Assembly: GCA_003342895.1 (NCBI GenBank)
Contig: PTFA01000196.1
Location: 376,053-440,052 of the forward strand
Source: Casuarius casuarius
Taxonomy: Eukaryota > Chordata > Aves > Casuariiformes > Casuariidae
Direction of reading: 5' to 3'
DNA: 64,000 nucleotides
Shown here: piece by piece, positions 62,849 to 64,000 of the stretch
Layout: each line of letters opens with the position of its first letter
Numbering within the stretch: the first letter of the stretch is position 1
Translations under genes and position numbers: made by a program
The notes under the pieces: model-generated
Database searches by the model: none
Told to the model about the DNA's origin: nothing
What the model saw: only the letters and a program-made list of their open reading frames with translations

Positions 62849-64000
62849 ACAGAATCACAGAATGGTTGAGATCAAAAGGGACCTTTAAAGATCATCTAGT
62901 CCAAACCCTCTGCTCAAGCATGGTCGTCAACTACAGCAGATTGCCCAGGACACTATCCAGACAGCTTTTGAACATATCCAAAGATGGAAACTCTACAACC
63001 TCTCTGGGTAACCTGTTCCAGTGCTCGGTCACTCTCACAGCTTATATTCAGATAGAACTTCCTGTGTTTCAGTTTGTGCCCGTTGCCTTTTGTCCTATCA
63101 CTGAGCACCAATGAAGAGAGTCTGGCCCATCCTCTTTACACTATTTCTCAAGATATTTACATGCATTGATAAGATCCTCCCTCAGTCTTCTCTTCCCCAG
63201 GCTGAACAGTTCCAGTTCTTTCAGCCTCTCCTCATATGAAAGATGCTCCAATCCCTTCATCATCTTAGTAGTCCTTCACTGGACTCGCTCCAGTAGCTCT
63301 TTTGTATTGGGAGCCCAGAACTGGACACAGCACTCCAGGTGTGGCCTCATCAGGGCTGAGCAATGGAGGAGGATCGCCTCCCTCCACCTGCTGGCAATGC
63401 TCCTCCTAATGCAGCCCACCATACCATTGGCCTTTTTGGCCACAGGGGCATGTTGCTGGCTCATGGTCAACTCGGGGTCCAACAGAACCCCAGGTCCTTC
63501 TGCACACAGCTGATTTCCATCAGGTCATCCCCCAGCCTGTACCGGTGCATGGGGTTATTCCTCCCTAGGTGCAGGACCCTGCACTTCCCTTTGTTGATCT
63601 TCATGAGGTTCCTTCTTTCCCATCTCTCCAGCCTGTGGAGGTCCCTCTGAATGGCAGCACAGCCCTCTGGTGTATCAGCCACTCCTCACAGTTTGGGATC
63701 ATCAGCAAACTTGCTGAGGGTGCACACTGTCCCTCCATCCAGGTCACTGATGAATCAGCTGAACAGGATTGGACCCAGTATTGACCCCTGGGTACACCAC
63801 GAGTTACTGGCCTCCCACTCGACTTTGTGCTACTGAGTACAACCCTCTGAGCTCTGCCGTACAGCCAGTTTTCAGTGCACCTCACACTCTGCTCATCTAG
63901 CCCATAACTTCATCAGCCTGCATATGAGGATGTTATGGGAGACAGTGTCAAAAGCCTTGCTGAAGTCAAGGGAGACAACCTCCACTGCTCTCCCCTCATC
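62849..64000 (-). mobile_element. CR1 element, 3' part, running off the window
   Basis: The plus strand begins ACAGAATCACAGAATGGTTG, the antisense CR1 tail, and continues through the 3' UTR into reverse-transcriptase sequence to the window edge. On the minus strand, 63885-63276 encodes CR1 reverse-transcriptase C-terminal pieces such as ERRNLMKINKGKCRVLHLGR and [17 protein letters not shown], in different frames with intervening stops, so the element is dead. It lies in the TMPRSS9 intron before the serine exon, antisense to the gene. It is the longest and least decayed repeat in the window. Confidence 0.92.

Noticed and set aside
63276..63885. Minus-strand frames similar to a reverse transcriptase, as a possible gene or virus
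   Set aside because: They are broken pieces of a CR1 LINE, identified by the terminal CR1 repeats and reading-frame shifts. There are no viral genes or long terminal repeats.
1..64000. CRISPR arrays, operons, riboswitches, tRNA or rRNA genes
   Set aside because: None seen. The intron-exon structure and CR1 repeats show a vertebrate nuclear genome.

Overview
The window is vertebrate nuclear DNA, most likely from a bird. Genes are split by GT-AG introns, one strong CpG island is present, and the interspersed repeats are all CR1-type LINE fragments. The gene set matches the LSM7-SPPL2B-TMPRSS9 neighbourhood of human 19p13.3, which in chicken I would expect on a small GC-rich chromosome. No prokaryotic features, CRISPR array, integrated virus or tRNA/rRNA gene was seen.

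Layout, left to right: the last coding exon of a ceramide synthase, most like CERS4 (+, 230-418); a three-coding-exon BTB-BACK-Kelch gene on the minus strand (3620-7357, 567 aa); complete LSM7 on the minus strand (10164-12569, four coding exons, 103 aa); a CpG-island promoter (about 12270-13110) from which LSM7 and SPPL2B diverge, with start codons only about 240 bp apart; complete SPPL2B on the plus strand (12807-37604, fifteen coding exons, 598 aa, both catalytic aspartates present) with a long 3' UTR; a gene-poor interval (about 40.6-57.4 kb) with decayed CR1 pieces, a GC-rich low-complexity island near 49.5 kb and many single ambiguous bases; and the 5' part of TMPRSS9 (+, 57436-62037, eight coding exons, 373 aa) encoding a membrane anchor, a SEA-like stem and the first trypsin-like domain up to just before the serine exon. 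A CR1 element on the minus strand runs off the right edge inside the next TMPRSS9 intron.

These genes do not form a pathway. They are a lipid-synthesis enzyme of the ER, a probable CUL3 adaptor, an RNA-processing ring subunit, an intramembrane aspartyl protease and a cell-surface serine protease. The only visible regulatory coupling is the shared LSM7/SPPL2B promoter. I found no evidence for a new biological system. The most useful leads are the unassigned Kelch gene, the apparent lack of an LDLa exon in TMPRSS9, the ceramide-synthase gene next to this block, and the assembly-quality signal between 47.6 and 58.9 kb.
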